Source: Candidatus Aminicenantes bacterium UBA876 (GTDB taxonomy: Bacteria; Acidobacteriota; Aminicenantia; UBA2199). Taken from it: 30,849 nucleotides of DNA. Of the stretch, positions 6,323 to 14,522 are shown piece after piece (the stretch's first letter is position 1; each line of letters begins with the position of its first letter). Under the pieces are notes generated by a model, which saw only the letters and a list, made by a program, of their open reading frames with translations, was not told the origin of the DNA and made no database searches. The stretch covers positions 71,194 through 102,042 of the forward strand of contig DBFQ01000019.1 of NCBI GenBank assembly GCA_002294665.1, written 5' to 3'. Position numbers and translations under genes: made by a program.

Positions 6323-7149
6323 TTCCCAGCCGTAGACGCAGTAAAGAAGACCGGCGGATGGTCGACCGGTCAGCCGCGGAAGGCCACCGCAGGTTGCGGG
6401 TTTCATTCCTGCCTTCCGTGTTCACGACATTCAACCTGTTGCTCGGTTATCTTGCCCTGTTGCAGATCATGCAGAGAAATTACGCACAGGCCGTGTATTT
6501 TGTAATCATCGCCGTTGTGATGGATGGATTTGACGGCACGATTGCGCGCTTGACCAACACGGAATCGCGATTCGGCATGCAACTGGACACGCTTGTGGAT
6601 GGCGTGACTTTCGGGCTGGTGACATCGGTGATGATTTACGTCTGGGGATTTCAAGACACCTATCCCCAGATCGGGCGCGTGATCGGTTTTTTGTTTCTCA
6701 GCGCGGGTATCATGCGCCTGGCACGTTTTAATATGTTGCGGGAATCCAAGAGTGCGGAATCGCATATGTTTGTTGGAATCCCCATTCCCCTGGGAGCGTC
6801 CTGTGTGCTGTCCGTGGTGCTGATATTCGAGCGCCCTCCGGTTCATCCCCTGCATGTCTTGTTGTTTGCCGCCTACGTCATGCTGGTTGCATTCCTGATG
6901 ATTTCCAATATCCGTTATCGCACCATGAAGCGCATCCAGCCGCGACACAGCCTGATCTTCCTTTTCATCCTGGCCGGAATGATTGCTTTCGGCAGTGTGT
7001 ATCCCAGGCAGACCATACCGGTGTTAACCGTGGTGTACATGTTTTCACCTGTTCTGGTTGGTTTGTATCATCGTCATGAATCCGCTTCCGCCGATGATTC
7101 AGTCCCGGACAACAAACCTGGAAACGCACCTGAGGATGAAATCCGGTGA
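6319..7149 (+). CDS. pssA: CDP-diacylglycerol--serine O-phosphatidyltransferase
   Basis: This 276-residue CDP-alcohol phosphatidyltransferase has the complete signature DGx2ARx8Gx3Dx3D (DGTIAR ... GMQLDTLVD). With the start at 6319, D69, D72, D90 and D94 are the metal-binding residues. About seven hydrophobic segments span the membrane. The leading basic region and VFTTFNLLLGY are typical of the type II (Bacillus-like) phosphatidylserine synthase subfamily, which uses CDP-diacylglycerol and serine to feed phosphatidylethanolamine synthesis. ATG 6319 gives an ATGA overlap with DUF465; an in-frame GTG at 6313 is also possible. The stop overlaps the GTG start of the exporter gene. Confidence 0.9.
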   Translation: MIPSRRRSKEDRRMVDRSAAEGHRRLRVSFLPSVFTTFNLLLGYLALLQIMQRNYAQAVYFVIIAVVMDGFDGTIARLTNTESRFGMQLDTLVDGVTFGLVTSVMIYVWGFQDTYPQIGRVIGFLFLSAGIMRLARFNMLRESKSAESHMFVGIPIPLGASCVLSVVLIFERPPVHPLHVLLFAAYVMLVAFLMISNIRYRTMKRIQPRHSLIFLFILAGMIAFGSVYPRQTIPVLTVVYMFSPVLVGLYHRHESASADDSVPDNKPGNAPEDEIR

Positions 7150-8960
7150 CGACATCCGGGCAATCGATCTTCACCTACATCCGTCCCTACGGCAAGCGCC
7201 TGGTCCTGGCTCTCTTTTTCATGACCCTTGTGGCCGCTTTCACCGCCATGTTCGCACTGATCATCCAGCCTTTGATGGATGAACTGTTTATTCAGGGTGC
7301 CGGCGGAACCGCGGCCATGGTTGAAAAAGGTCTCAGGGTGCGTAATTGGATTCAGGACCTGTTCCAGGTCGATCGCCAGGGAATGACCCTGCTGCTGCCG
7401 CAATTGCTCTTTATATCATTTCTGGGGCAGGCGGTTTTTCAGTTCTTCTCCCTTTACTATACCAAAACCCTGGGCTTGAAGGTGGTACGCAATATCCGCA
7501 ATGACCTGTATCGCAACCTCATGTACCAGTCGATTGATTTTCTTTCAAAATCACGCACCGGAGACCTGGTTTCGCGTCTCACCAATGACATTGAGAAAAT
7601 CAAGTTCGCGGTATCGGAAACGCTTGCGGTTTACGTGCGCGAAAGCCTGACCCTGGTTGCGCTGCTCTTTGTGATTTTTTTTCACGACTGGTACCTGTCT
7701 TTGATCTCGTTGCTGATCCTGCCGGTCGCGGCTTTCTTCCTAGCCATATTCGGACGCCGGGTGAAGAAGCGCGGGATCCAGTCGCAGGAGGCCGTGGCGC
7801 AGTTGTCCAATGCTTTTACCGAAACCATGACCGGAAATAAGATTGTCAAGGCCTACAATATGGAGGAGGAAGAGATCCGGCGTTTTTCCGGCCTGAACCA
7901 TGACCATTACCATATCAATTCACGCATTGCCCTGGTTTATTCCATGGCATCGCCCGTGATGCACACCATCGGAGGATTGGTGGCGGCCATCATCTTTACA
8001 TTGGGTATGCGGCGGATTGCGCAAGGCGTCATGAGTCCGGGACAGTTCTCTTCATTCCTGGCGGCTCTGTTTTTGATGTACAACCCGATCAAGCGGTTGT
8101 CCCAGGCCAACAACGATTACCAGCAGGGAAAAGCCGGTTATGAACGGGTACAGGAAATCATGAATACCGACTCCGTCACCCGTGAACCTCCGGGAGCCAG
8201 AAGTCTGGATCATGTGGCCGGAAAAATAGAGTTCAGGGATGTCTGTTTCGCTTACTCCCCGGATACGCCCGTGATCCGCAATGTCAGTTTTTCGGTTCAG
8301 CCCAACGAGGTGGTGGCATTGGTGGGCGCGAGCGGATCAGGCAAGACCACGTTGATGAATCTGTTGATGCGTTTTTACGAACCGGACAGTGGCCAGATTT
8401 TGCTGGATGACATCAATACGGCGTGGATCACCAGGGAATCTCTACGCCGGCATATCGGCCTTGTGACTCAGGATGTCTTTCTGTTCAATGACACCATTGC
8501 CAATAATATCGCTTACGGCTCCGGGGAGCCCCGAATCAAGGAGATCCGTGAAGCGGCTCGAATCGCCCGTGCCGCAGATTTTATTGAGAAACTGCCGCGG
8601 AATTACGCAAGCCGGGTAGGGGAGAGGGGGGTTTTCCTGTCTACCGGCCAGCGCCAGCGCATCCTGATTGCCCGTGCCATTTATCGCCAGCCCCGGATCA
8701 TGGTGTTTGACGAAGCGACTTCCGCATTGGATACGGAGTCTGAAAAGGCCATTCAGGAAGCCATGCTTGACGTAATGGAGGGACGGACAACCTTCGTAAT
8801 CGCGCATCGTTTGTCAACCATCATTGAAGCGGACATGATCCTGGTGATTGAAAACGGCTGTATTCGTGAATCCGGAAATCATCGTGATCTGCTGAAGCGG
8901 CGCGGACTCTACTATTCCCTTTATAATTTGCAATTCCCGGAGATGGACATTATAATGTGA
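7146..8960 (+). CDS. msbA: ABC transporter, fused permease-ATPase, MsbA-like lipid exporter
   Basis: A 604-residue half-transporter with an N-terminal six-helix type I exporter domain and a C-terminal ATPase. Walker A is GASGSGKTT (K400), the signature is LSTGQRQR (residues 498-505, Thr in place of the usual Gly), Walker B is IMVFDEATSALD (D522, E523) and the H-loop is IAHRLST. It works as a homodimer in the inner membrane. Its best match by pattern is MsbA, the lipid A flippase, but multidrug exporters share the layout, so the substrate is inferred. The GTG start overlaps the pssA stop (GTGA). Co-transcription with phosphatidylserine synthase supports a lipid role. Confidence 0.85.
   Translation: MTTSGQSIFTYIRPYGKRLVLALFFMTLVAAFTAMFALIIQPLMDELFIQGAGGTAAMVEKGLRVRNWIQDLFQVDRQGMTLLLPQLLFISFLGQAVFQFFSLYYTKTLGLKVVRNIRNDLYRNLMYQSIDFLSKSRTGDLVSRLTNDIEKIKFAVSETLAVYVRESLTLVALLFVIFFHDWYLSLISLLILPVAAFFLAIFGRRVKKRGIQSQEAVAQLSNAFTETMTGNKIVKAYNMEEEEIRRFSGLNHDHYHINSRIALVYSMASPVMHTIGGLVAAIIFTLGMRRIAQGVMSPGQFSSFLAALFLMYNPIKRLSQANNDYQQGKAGYERVQEIMNTDSVTREPPGARSLDHVAGKIEFRDVCFAYSPDTPVIRNVSFSVQPNEVVALVGASGSGKTTLMNLLMRFYEPDSGQILLDDINTAWITRESLRRHIGLVTQDVFLFNDTIANNIAYGSGEPRIKEIREAARIARAADFIEKLPRNYASRVGERGVFLSTGQRQRILIARAIYRQPRIMVFDEATSALDTESEKAIQEAMLDVMEGRTTFVIAHRLSTIIEADMILVIENGCIRESGNHRDLLKRRGLYYSLYNLQFPEMDIIM
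8928..8956 (+). promoter_or_regulatory. Internal promoter for yicC, predicted leaderless
   Basis: TTGCAA (8928-8933, 4 of 6) and a perfect TATAAT (8951-8956) are separated by 17 bases, inside the last codons of the exporter gene. The yicC ATG at 8964 begins 7 bases after the -10 box, where transcription normally starts. No Shine-Dalgarno sequence lies before that ATG. Confidence 0.55.
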
Positions 8961-8963
8961 CGC

Positions 8964-9848
8964 ATGAAGAGTATGACCGGATTCGCCCAGGGGCGGTTCG
9001 ATTTCAATGATTTTTCATTTTCGTTTTCCATAAAATCCCTGAACCACAAGTTCCTTGAGCTCGGTTTCAGGGGCACCGGGATCACGCCGAATTCGGAAAA
9101 ACTGATCAAAGAGATTATCAAGGAAAAAGTCTTCCGCGGAAAGGTGGAAATTGTTTTCAACCTGTTTGAACGGGACCCGTTGAAATGGAATATTCAGTTT
9201 AACGAATTTCTGCTGGACGAAATCATGGAAAAAATGGCGCCGTTTAACCGCAGGCACAAATTTCCCATCAACCTCTCGCTTGATTCGTTGATGAAAATCC
9301 CCATGATCTTTCACCTTGACTACGAATTTGAAAAAATGTCTCCGGCAAGCCTGGATATGATTCGCAAAGCAATCAATCAAGTCTGTGATGATTTCGTGGC
9401 CAGTCGTGCCGAAGAGGGGGAGTTCATTCAACGCAGCCTGCTGGAATCGTTGCGGCAGATATTGATTTTCCTGAAAGAGATCGAAGCCGAAGCCGAGCAG
9501 ATCGAAAACCAGGTTTTTGCGGCATTGCAGGAAAAAATCAGGCGCTTTGTAAAAGAATACGAGTTGGATGAGCGGCGGATCGCCCAGGAAGCCGCGCTGT
9601 CGGCGGAGAAGAGTTGCATCCGTGAAGAGATCCGGCGCCTGGATACGCATGCCCAGAGGCTGGAAGCCCTGACCGTGGATCCGGACCTGCAACTCAAAGG
9701 GCGTGAAGCGGATTTCCTGTCACAGGAGATGTTGCGGGAAACGCATACCATCGCGTCCAAAACGGGTTCTCTGGAAATTCATCGCCAGATCCTGATGGTC
9801 CGGCGCGAGATCGAAAAAATTCGCCAACAGGTTCAGAATGTCGAGTAG
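8964..9848 (+). CDS. yicC: YicC family endoribonuclease
   Basis: The 294-residue product starts with MKSMTGFA, the hallmark of YicC/YloC proteins, and ends with the DUF1732 signature (EEIRRLDTH, GREADFLSQEMLRE, HTIASKTGS, about residues 218-270). A long charged coiled-coil-like region links the two. E. coli YicC is an endoribonuclease that promotes decay of the sRNA RyhB; the role here is inferred from family. It heads the set yicC-remA-gmk-coaBC-priA found also in Firmicutes, and may have its own leaderless promoter. Its stop lies inside remA (11-base overlap). Confidence 0.92.
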   Translation: MKSMTGFAQGRFDFNDFSFSFSIKSLNHKFLELGFRGTGITPNSEKLIKEIIKEKVFRGKVEIVFNLFERDPLKWNIQFNEFLLDEIMEKMAPFNRRHKFPINLSLDSLMKIPMIFHLDYEFEKMSPASLDMIRKAINQVCDDFVASRAEEGEFIQRSLLESLRQILIFLKEIEAEAEQIENQVFAALQEKIRRFVKEYELDERRIAQEAALSAEKSCIREEIRRLDTHAQRLEALTVDPDLQLKGREADFLSQEMLRETHTIASKTGSLEIHRQILMVRREIEKIRQQVQNVE

Positions 9849-10131
9849 GGTTCTGTTGCACATCGGTTTCGGAAACAGCCTGACCCGCGCTCAGGTGCTG
9901 GCGATTATTCAGCCCGGTTCGGCGCCGATTAAACGCTTTATCCGTGAAAAACGTGAGCGGGGTGAATTGATCGACGCTACCATGGGGAAGAAGGTTCGGG
10001 CTGTTTTGATCACCCGATCCGGACCGGTGGTTTTGTCTGCGATATCGGTGGCCTCCTTGAACGCGCGCATGGAGGAAGCCGGGGGAGAAGAGTCGGCGGC
10101 CAGGCCGGTGCGAGGAAATACGGAGGACTGA
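9838..10131 (+). CDS. remA: DUF370 / RemA-like regulatory protein
   Basis: A 97-residue basic protein of the DUF370 family. It contains LHIGFGNSLTRAQVLAII, SAPIKR, GELIDATMGKKVRAVLI and VVLSAIS, matching the conserved blocks of B. subtilis RemA. RemA is a DNA-binding, filament- or ring-forming activator of matrix genes in Bacillus; in other phyla the function is unknown. The position between yicC and gmk is conserved across phyla. The ATG at 9838 overlaps the end of yicC by 11 bases. The 20 residues at the C-terminus are an unconserved acidic tail. Confidence 0.88.
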   Translation: MSSRVLLHIGFGNSLTRAQVLAIIQPGSAPIKRFIREKRERGELIDATMGKKVRAVLITRSGPVVLSAISVASLNARMEEAGGEESAARPVRGNTED

Positions 10132-10135
10132 TTTC

Positions 10136-10771
10136 ATGATCCCAGAATCGCAATCCGGGTCACGCGGGGAAAACCTGCTGGTATTGTCCGGCCCATCCGG
10201 TTCAGGGAAGACAACCCTTGTGCGCCGCCTGCTGATGGAGATTCCGCGGATGAGTTTCGCGGTTTCCCACACCACGCGTGCCAGAAGACCGGGGGAAACT
10301 CCTGGAGTGGATTATCATTTTGTGGATGCCGCGGAATTCGCCGCCATGATAAAGGCGGATGCTTTTGTGGAATGGGCGGAGGTCCACGGGGAGCGTTACG
10401 GAACCAGTTGGGCTGAATTGCGGTCATCTGCCAGGGAATCCCGATCATTGATCCTGGATGTGGATGTTCAGGGCGCGGAAGCCATTCGTACCCAACTGCC
10501 AGAGATTATGTCCGTGTTCATCATGCCGCCCTCCGTGCATGAATTGAAAAGGCGCCTGATGAAGCGCGAATCGCAATGGACGCCGTCACTGGAACAGCGG
10601 CTGAAAACCGCCCTGTATGAGATGTCGCTGCATCCCCGCTTTGATTTTATCGTGATCAACGATATCCTGGACAATGCCCTGGAAGCCCTGATTCATATCA
10701 CACGCGCCATGGAACAGCGCTCGCAGTGTCAACTGGCGCGGGTCAAACGCATTCTTGAGGAAGGCTCATGA
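10136..10771 (+). CDS. gmk: Guanylate kinase
   Basis: This 211-residue enzyme phosphorylates GMP to GDP with ATP. The P-loop GPSGSGKTT is at residues 19-27 (K25). SHTTRARRPGE and VDYHFV form the GMP-binding region, with EWAEVHGERYGT and LDVDVQGA after it, all family motifs at the usual spacing. A strong GGAGG lies 8 bases before the ATG. In many genomes rpoZ follows gmk; here the stop of gmk overlaps the start of coaC (ATGA), so no omega-subunit gene fits in between. Confidence 0.97.
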   Translation: MIPESQSGSRGENLLVLSGPSGSGKTTLVRRLLMEIPRMSFAVSHTTRARRPGETPGVDYHFVDAAEFAAMIKADAFVEWAEVHGERYGTSWAELRSSARESRSLILDVDVQGAEAIRTQLPEIMSVFIMPPSVHELKRRLMKRESQWTPSLEQRLKTALYEMSLHPRFDFIVINDILDNALEALIHITRAMEQRSQCQLARVKRILEEGS

Positions 10772-11298
10772 ACATCCTGATGGGAGTGACCGGCTCCATA
10801 GCCGCCTACAAAGCCGTGGAGATTCTGCGCGGCTTCCAGCGCCAGGGCCATTCGGTCACCGTGATTATGACCCGTAACGCCTGCCGATTCATTCAGCCGC
10901 TGACCTTTTCCGCCCTGGTTGAAGGCCGGGTGCATTCAAGTTGGTTTGAAGCCGGCCAGGATCCGTTACTGCATGTCAACCTGGGGCGCGGGCATGAGTT
11001 GTTCCTGGTCGCCCCCGCCAGTGCGGGCACCCTGGCACGCATGGCCGCCGGGATGGCGGATGATTTGTTGACCGCCACTTTTCTGGCTTTCCCGGGGAGG
11101 GTGGTAGTGGCACCGGCGATGAATGACCACATGTACGCCCATCCGGCTGTCGTGCGTAACCTGTCCAGCCTGGAAGAGATGGGAGTCGAAGTCGTCTCTC
11201 CCGACGCAGGTGAGTTGGCTTGCGGAACGCGGGGCTCAGGCAGGCTTGCGGAACCGGAACGCGTTGTCGCGTACTGCCTGGGAGCGGAGCGTGTTTGA
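10768..11298 (+). CDS. coaC: Phosphopantothenoylcysteine decarboxylase (CoaC part)
   Basis: A 176-residue flavoprotein that decarboxylates 4'-phosphopantothenoylcysteine in coenzyme A synthesis. GVTGSIAAYKA binds FMN, H69 in LLHVNL is the likely catalytic histidine, APAMN is the conserved substrate motif, and ACGTRGSGRLAEP contains the catalytic cysteine of the clamp. In most bacteria this is the N-terminal half of a CoaBC fusion; here the frame stops at 11296-11298 exactly where the linker to CoaB should be, and CoaB continues in the +1 frame. The start overlaps the gmk stop by 4 bases. Confidence 0.92.
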   Translation: MNILMGVTGSIAAYKAVEILRGFQRQGHSVTVIMTRNACRFIQPLTFSALVEGRVHSSWFEAGQDPLLHVNLGRGHELFLVAPASAGTLARMAAGMADDLLTATFLAFPGRVVVAPAMNDHMYAHPAVVRNLSSLEEMGVEVVSPDAGELACGTRGSGRLAEPERVVAYCLGAERV

Positions 11299-11959
11299 TC
11301 GCGTCCTCATCACCTCCGGACCGACCCGTGAACCCCTGGATCCGGTTCGATTCCTGGGAAACCGTTCATCCGGATTGACCGGATGGCACCTGGCCCGGGT
11401 TTTTTCCCAAAAATTCGCCGGGGAAGTGGTGGTGGTGTCCGGTCCGGTGTGTCGCTATCCGGAAGGGGTGACGTTGATCAAGGTGGAAACCGCGCGGGAG
11501 ATGCACGCGGCTGTTTTCAGGTATTTTGCGAATGCCGGCGTGGTGATCATGGCAGCGGCCGTCAGTGATTTCCGCCCGGAAACGGCCAGCCCTCACAAGT
11601 TGAAAAAGGCGGATTGCGAATCAGTTTTAAAACTGGTTCCCAACCCGGATATTCTTTATCAGGCCGGGAAACAGCGTACGCCTGAGCAGATTCTGGTGGG
11701 TTTCGCAGCGGAAACACGTGACGCAGTCGCAAACGGCAAGCTCAAATTCCGGCAAAAGAACCTCGATCTGCTGGTGGTCAACGAGATAACCAAGGACAAC
11801 CCCGCTTTTGAAGTCGAATCCAACCAGGTTTTCCTGATAACGGCCGATGAGGTCGTGAAACTTCCCAGGCTCAAAAAATCCGAATTGGCTGAGAAGATCG
11901 CGGACGAAGTCGTGCGCATCAACTTGCGGAAGAATCGTTCCAAGGATACAGATGAATAG
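11291..11959 (+). CDS. coaB: Phosphopantothenate--cysteine ligase (CoaB part)
   Basis: CoaB joins 4'-phosphopantothenate to cysteine using CTP (or ATP). The 222-residue frame starts at a GTG at 11291 within the last codons of coaC. It carries ITSGPTREPLDPVRFLGNRSSG (nucleotide and dimer motif), MAAAVSDFRP, KLKK and VGFAAET, and the NEI segment, all in normal order. The open frame extends upstream to 11123, but that part is only the shadow of coaC. The 8-base overlap with coaC and the absence of any linker suggest either a true gene split or a single-base error in a fused coaBC (see findings). Its stop overlaps the glycosylase start by 8 bases. Confidence 0.9.
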   Translation: MFDRVLITSGPTREPLDPVRFLGNRSSGLTGWHLARVFSQKFAGEVVVVSGPVCRYPEGVTLIKVETAREMHAAVFRYFANAGVVIMAAAVSDFRPETASPHKLKKADCESVLKLVPNPDILYQAGKQRTPEQILVGFAAETRDAVANGKLKFRQKNLDLLVVNEITKDNPAFEVESNQVFLITADEVVKLPRLKKSELAEKIADEVVRINLRKNRSKDTDE

Positions 11960-12614
11960 AGCGGTTCTGGCTGAATGGCTGCGTTTTTACCGCGATATGG
12001 GGGTCGACAATCTGCGTTTGTCCAGCGAAGTATTGACTGTCAAGCAGACGGATTCGCTTGAGGACCTGCACAACCGGATTCGCTCCTGCAGCCGTTGTGC
12101 TCTGCACAAAACCCGTCACCATGCCGTTCCCGGTGAAGGATCCTCGCATCCGGAAATCCTCTTTGTCGGTGAAGCCCCCGGCCAACAGGAAGATCAGGTG
12201 GGAAAGCCCTTTGTGGGCAACGCCGGCCAGTTACTGGACCGCCTCATCCAACGCATGGGATACGGGCGTGATTCGGTATTCATCTCCAATATCGTGAAAT
12301 GTCGCCCTCCGGGGAACCGGGATCCGAATATGGATGAAGTGGCGGCCTGTTTGCCTTTCCTGCGCCGCCAGATCGCCCTCCTGACCCCGAAGGTGATTGT
12401 TTGCCTGGGCAAAGTCGCCGCCAACAGCCTGCTGGGATCCCAAACGCCCATTTCCCGGCTCAGGGGGCGGGTGTGGTCCTTTGAAAAGATTCCGGTAGTG
12501 TGTACCTATCACCCCTCCTTTATCCTGCACCAGAGAGGACCGGAGGCGGTTTCAAAATCGAAGTGGGAAGTCTGGGCCGACATGCAGGAAGTTTTAAAAA
12601 TTCTCAATCGCTGA
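11952..12614 (+). CDS. udg: Uracil-DNA glycosylase, family 4 (iron-sulfur)
   Basis: This 220-residue enzyme removes uracil from DNA. Four cysteines, C46, C49, C117 and C133, have the spacing of the [4Fe-4S] ligands in family 4 (UdgA-like) glycosylases. Motif A is VGEAPGQQEDQVGKPFVGNAGQLLD (residues 72-96) and motif B is YHPSFIL near residue 185. The first 35 residues are an N-terminal extension before the cluster. The gene overlaps coaB by 8 bases and precedes priA by 3 bases, so DNA repair and replication-restart functions are linked. Confidence 0.94.
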   Translation: MNRAVLAEWLRFYRDMGVDNLRLSSEVLTVKQTDSLEDLHNRIRSCSRCALHKTRHHAVPGEGSSHPEILFVGEAPGQQEDQVGKPFVGNAGQLLDRLIQRMGYGRDSVFISNIVKCRPPGNRDPNMDEVAACLPFLRRQIALLTPKVIVCLGKVAANSLLGSQTPISRLRGRVWSFEKIPVVCTYHPSFILHQRGPEAVSKSKWEVWADMQEVLKILNR

Positions 12615-12617
12615 TCC

Positions 12618-14510
12618 GTGCACGTACAAATCGCCATTTCCCTGAACCTGCGTGAATGCTTAACCTATTCCATGCCTGAATCCGCTATGGAGATGGTCGG
12701 ATTGGGAAGCCGCGTGGTTGTCCCCATCGGAAACCGGCTGGAGACCGGATGGATCACAGGCATGTCCTCCACGTACAGCGGACGTACCCGACCGGTCGCG
12801 GGTTGGATCAGGGACTCATTCCGCTTGTCACCCCATTACCTGTCATTTGCCGCGCATGCGGCGCAACGCTTTATACTGGCCCCCGGAGTTCTCATGGATG
12901 GCGCATTATCCCCACGGCGCCGCAACCGACGCCAGATACGCATGCTGGTGAATGGCAAGTCCGGCCCATCGCTGTCATCTCTGAACCTTCCGGCAATCAA
13001 GAAAAACGCGGCGCAATTGCCGGCAGAGTTCATCATTTCTTCGCGTGGCATGGATGATCCCGCGTACAGCGATAAAGATTCGATGCCGGGAGCGGGATTC
13101 AGCGAGCAGCTGATTCTGGCTTACGATCGCGGTTTGTTTTATCGGGAGCTGATCGCATCCCGCCTGAGTATGGGGCTCAGCGTGCTCCTGTTGACCGCGG
13201 ACCGGCGCAGCGCACTGGCATGGATGGCCGAATTACCCGGAGTCGTCGCTTACCATTCGCTTGTGTCCGTGAAGGAAAGGGAATCGATATGGTCGCGGAC
13301 GGCCGCGGGGGAGCCGATGGCGGTCGCGGGCGGGCAGTCCGCATTATTGCTGCCGTTTTCCCAACTGGGAGCCATTGTCGTGGATCAACCATCCGCCTGG
13401 CAGACCCGTCCCGCCGAGAGGGAAAGCGAAGTCGGCCCGGAGTTGGCGCGTTTGCGGGCCGCCGTGCTCAGGATTCCTTTCATCCAGGGGGACCACACGT
13501 ATCCCTTGCCGGTGTATCGGCGCCGGTCATTTGCGCGTGTGCAGGATCGCCGTGGTGAAAAGCCGCTGGAAACCGAAGTCCTGCCGCTGCAAGCCGGGAT
13601 ACCGGGGATTCCCCAGTCGCTGCTGCAACGGATTTCCGTTTACATCGCCTCCGGCCGCCGTGTATTGATCATTGTCAACCGCTTGCGGGGAGAGGAGTTT
13701 CTTTTCTGTCCCCAATGTCGCCAGACAGCCAGATGCCCGCATTGCGGTCATATCATGTTGCCCGGAAAAGCGGGGGATCACCCCCAGGTATGCCCGCATT
13801 GCAACAGCCCCTGGAAGAGTGAAACCCGATGCCCGCGTTGTCAGACGGAGTGGCTGCGTGTGCCAGGAGTCAACCTGGAATCCCTGCGTGATCAGGTCGA
13901 AAAACGCATTCTGGGCTCGGCACCTCCAATTATCACGGCGGATTCTCCGCCTGCTGTCGTAGAAGCGGCCGCTTCAGCCGGCGGTTGCGCCGTGGTAATG
14001 GGGACCTGGGCGGCGCTGAGACCGGAATTCCGGCATGTTTTCTCGGCCATCATCTATTTTCGTCCGGAATCGGATTTTCATTTTTCCGGCTACAGCGCAG
14101 CCGAACAGGTCCATGCTGCGGTCGGGCGCATGCGGGAATGGGTTGTTGACGGAGGCGTTGTGGATGTTTTTTCCGCCTTTCATTTCCATTACGGGTTGCG
14201 GTCGCTCCATTCCCATGAGGACTTCCTGCAGCGGGAGTCGAAATACCGGCGCTGGTTTCATCTTCCCCCATACACGGAGCTGTTTCAACTGGTTTTCCGT
14301 GACAGCGATAAGCGGAAACTGGCGGCACGCATGCGAGAGGCACGAAAACAGGTCGGGACCGGGTTGAACATAATGGAAACCCGCCTGGAATCAACCAGTC
14401 CGTCAAAGGGAAAGTGGAACGGAATCATGCACATCGCCGGCAGCGTGACGGCGTTGCGCCTCAGCGGCATTCTCAATCAGCGTGATGTGCAACTGCTGCG
14501 GAAATCATAA
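12618..14510 (+). CDS. priA: PriA-like primosomal protein with degenerate helicase motifs
   Basis: The 630-residue protein has the PriA layout: an N-terminal 3'-end-binding domain (TYSMPES, GLGSRVVVPIGNR), a helicase core with a zinc region, and a C-terminal domain (WFHLPPYTELFQLVF). The zinc region has four CxxC pairs starting at C364/C367 and is complete. The ATPase core is not: where TGSGKTE should be, residues 168-177 read AYDRGLFYRE; the DEEH box reads VVDQPSAW (D256-Q257); the GRAGR motif reads GRMREW. It should bind DNA and partner proteins but not hydrolyse ATP. Actinobacterial PriA proteins are known to have lost the same motifs. It starts with GTG and ends the twelve-gene run. Confidence 0.85.
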   Translation: MHVQIAISLNLRECLTYSMPESAMEMVGLGSRVVVPIGNRLETGWITGMSSTYSGRTRPVAGWIRDSFRLSPHYLSFAAHAAQRFILAPGVLMDGALSPRRRNRRQIRMLVNGKSGPSLSSLNLPAIKKNAAQLPAEFIISSRGMDDPAYSDKDSMPGAGFSEQLILAYDRGLFYRELIASRLSMGLSVLLLTADRRSALAWMAELPGVVAYHSLVSVKERESIWSRTAAGEPMAVAGGQSALLLPFSQLGAIVVDQPSAWQTRPAERESEVGPELARLRAAVLRIPFIQGDHTYPLPVYRRRSFARVQDRRGEKPLETEVLPLQAGIPGIPQSLLQRISVYIASGRRVLIIVNRLRGEEFLFCPQCRQTARCPHCGHIMLPGKAGDHPQVCPHCNSPWKSETRCPRCQTEWLRVPGVNLESLRDQVEKRILGSAPPIITADSPPAVVEAAASAGGCAVVMGTWAALRPEFRHVFSAIIYFRPESDFHFSGYSAAEQVHAAVGRMREWVVDGGVVDVFSAFHFHYGLRSLHSHEDFLQRESKYRRWFHLPPYTELFQLVFRDSDKRKLAARMREARKQVGTGLNIMETRLESTSPSKGKWNGIMHIAGSVTALRLSGILNQRDVQLLRKS

Positions 14511-14522
14511 GCACACCGCAGC

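Noticed and set aside
9015..9692. 225-codon open frame opposite yicC
   Set aside because: It is antisense to a well-supported gene, has no recognised domain and is a side effect of codon bias.
11123..11290. Longer coaB starting at an ATG at 11123
   Set aside because: This segment only reads coaC out of frame and has no CoaB similarity; homology starts at the GTG at 11291.
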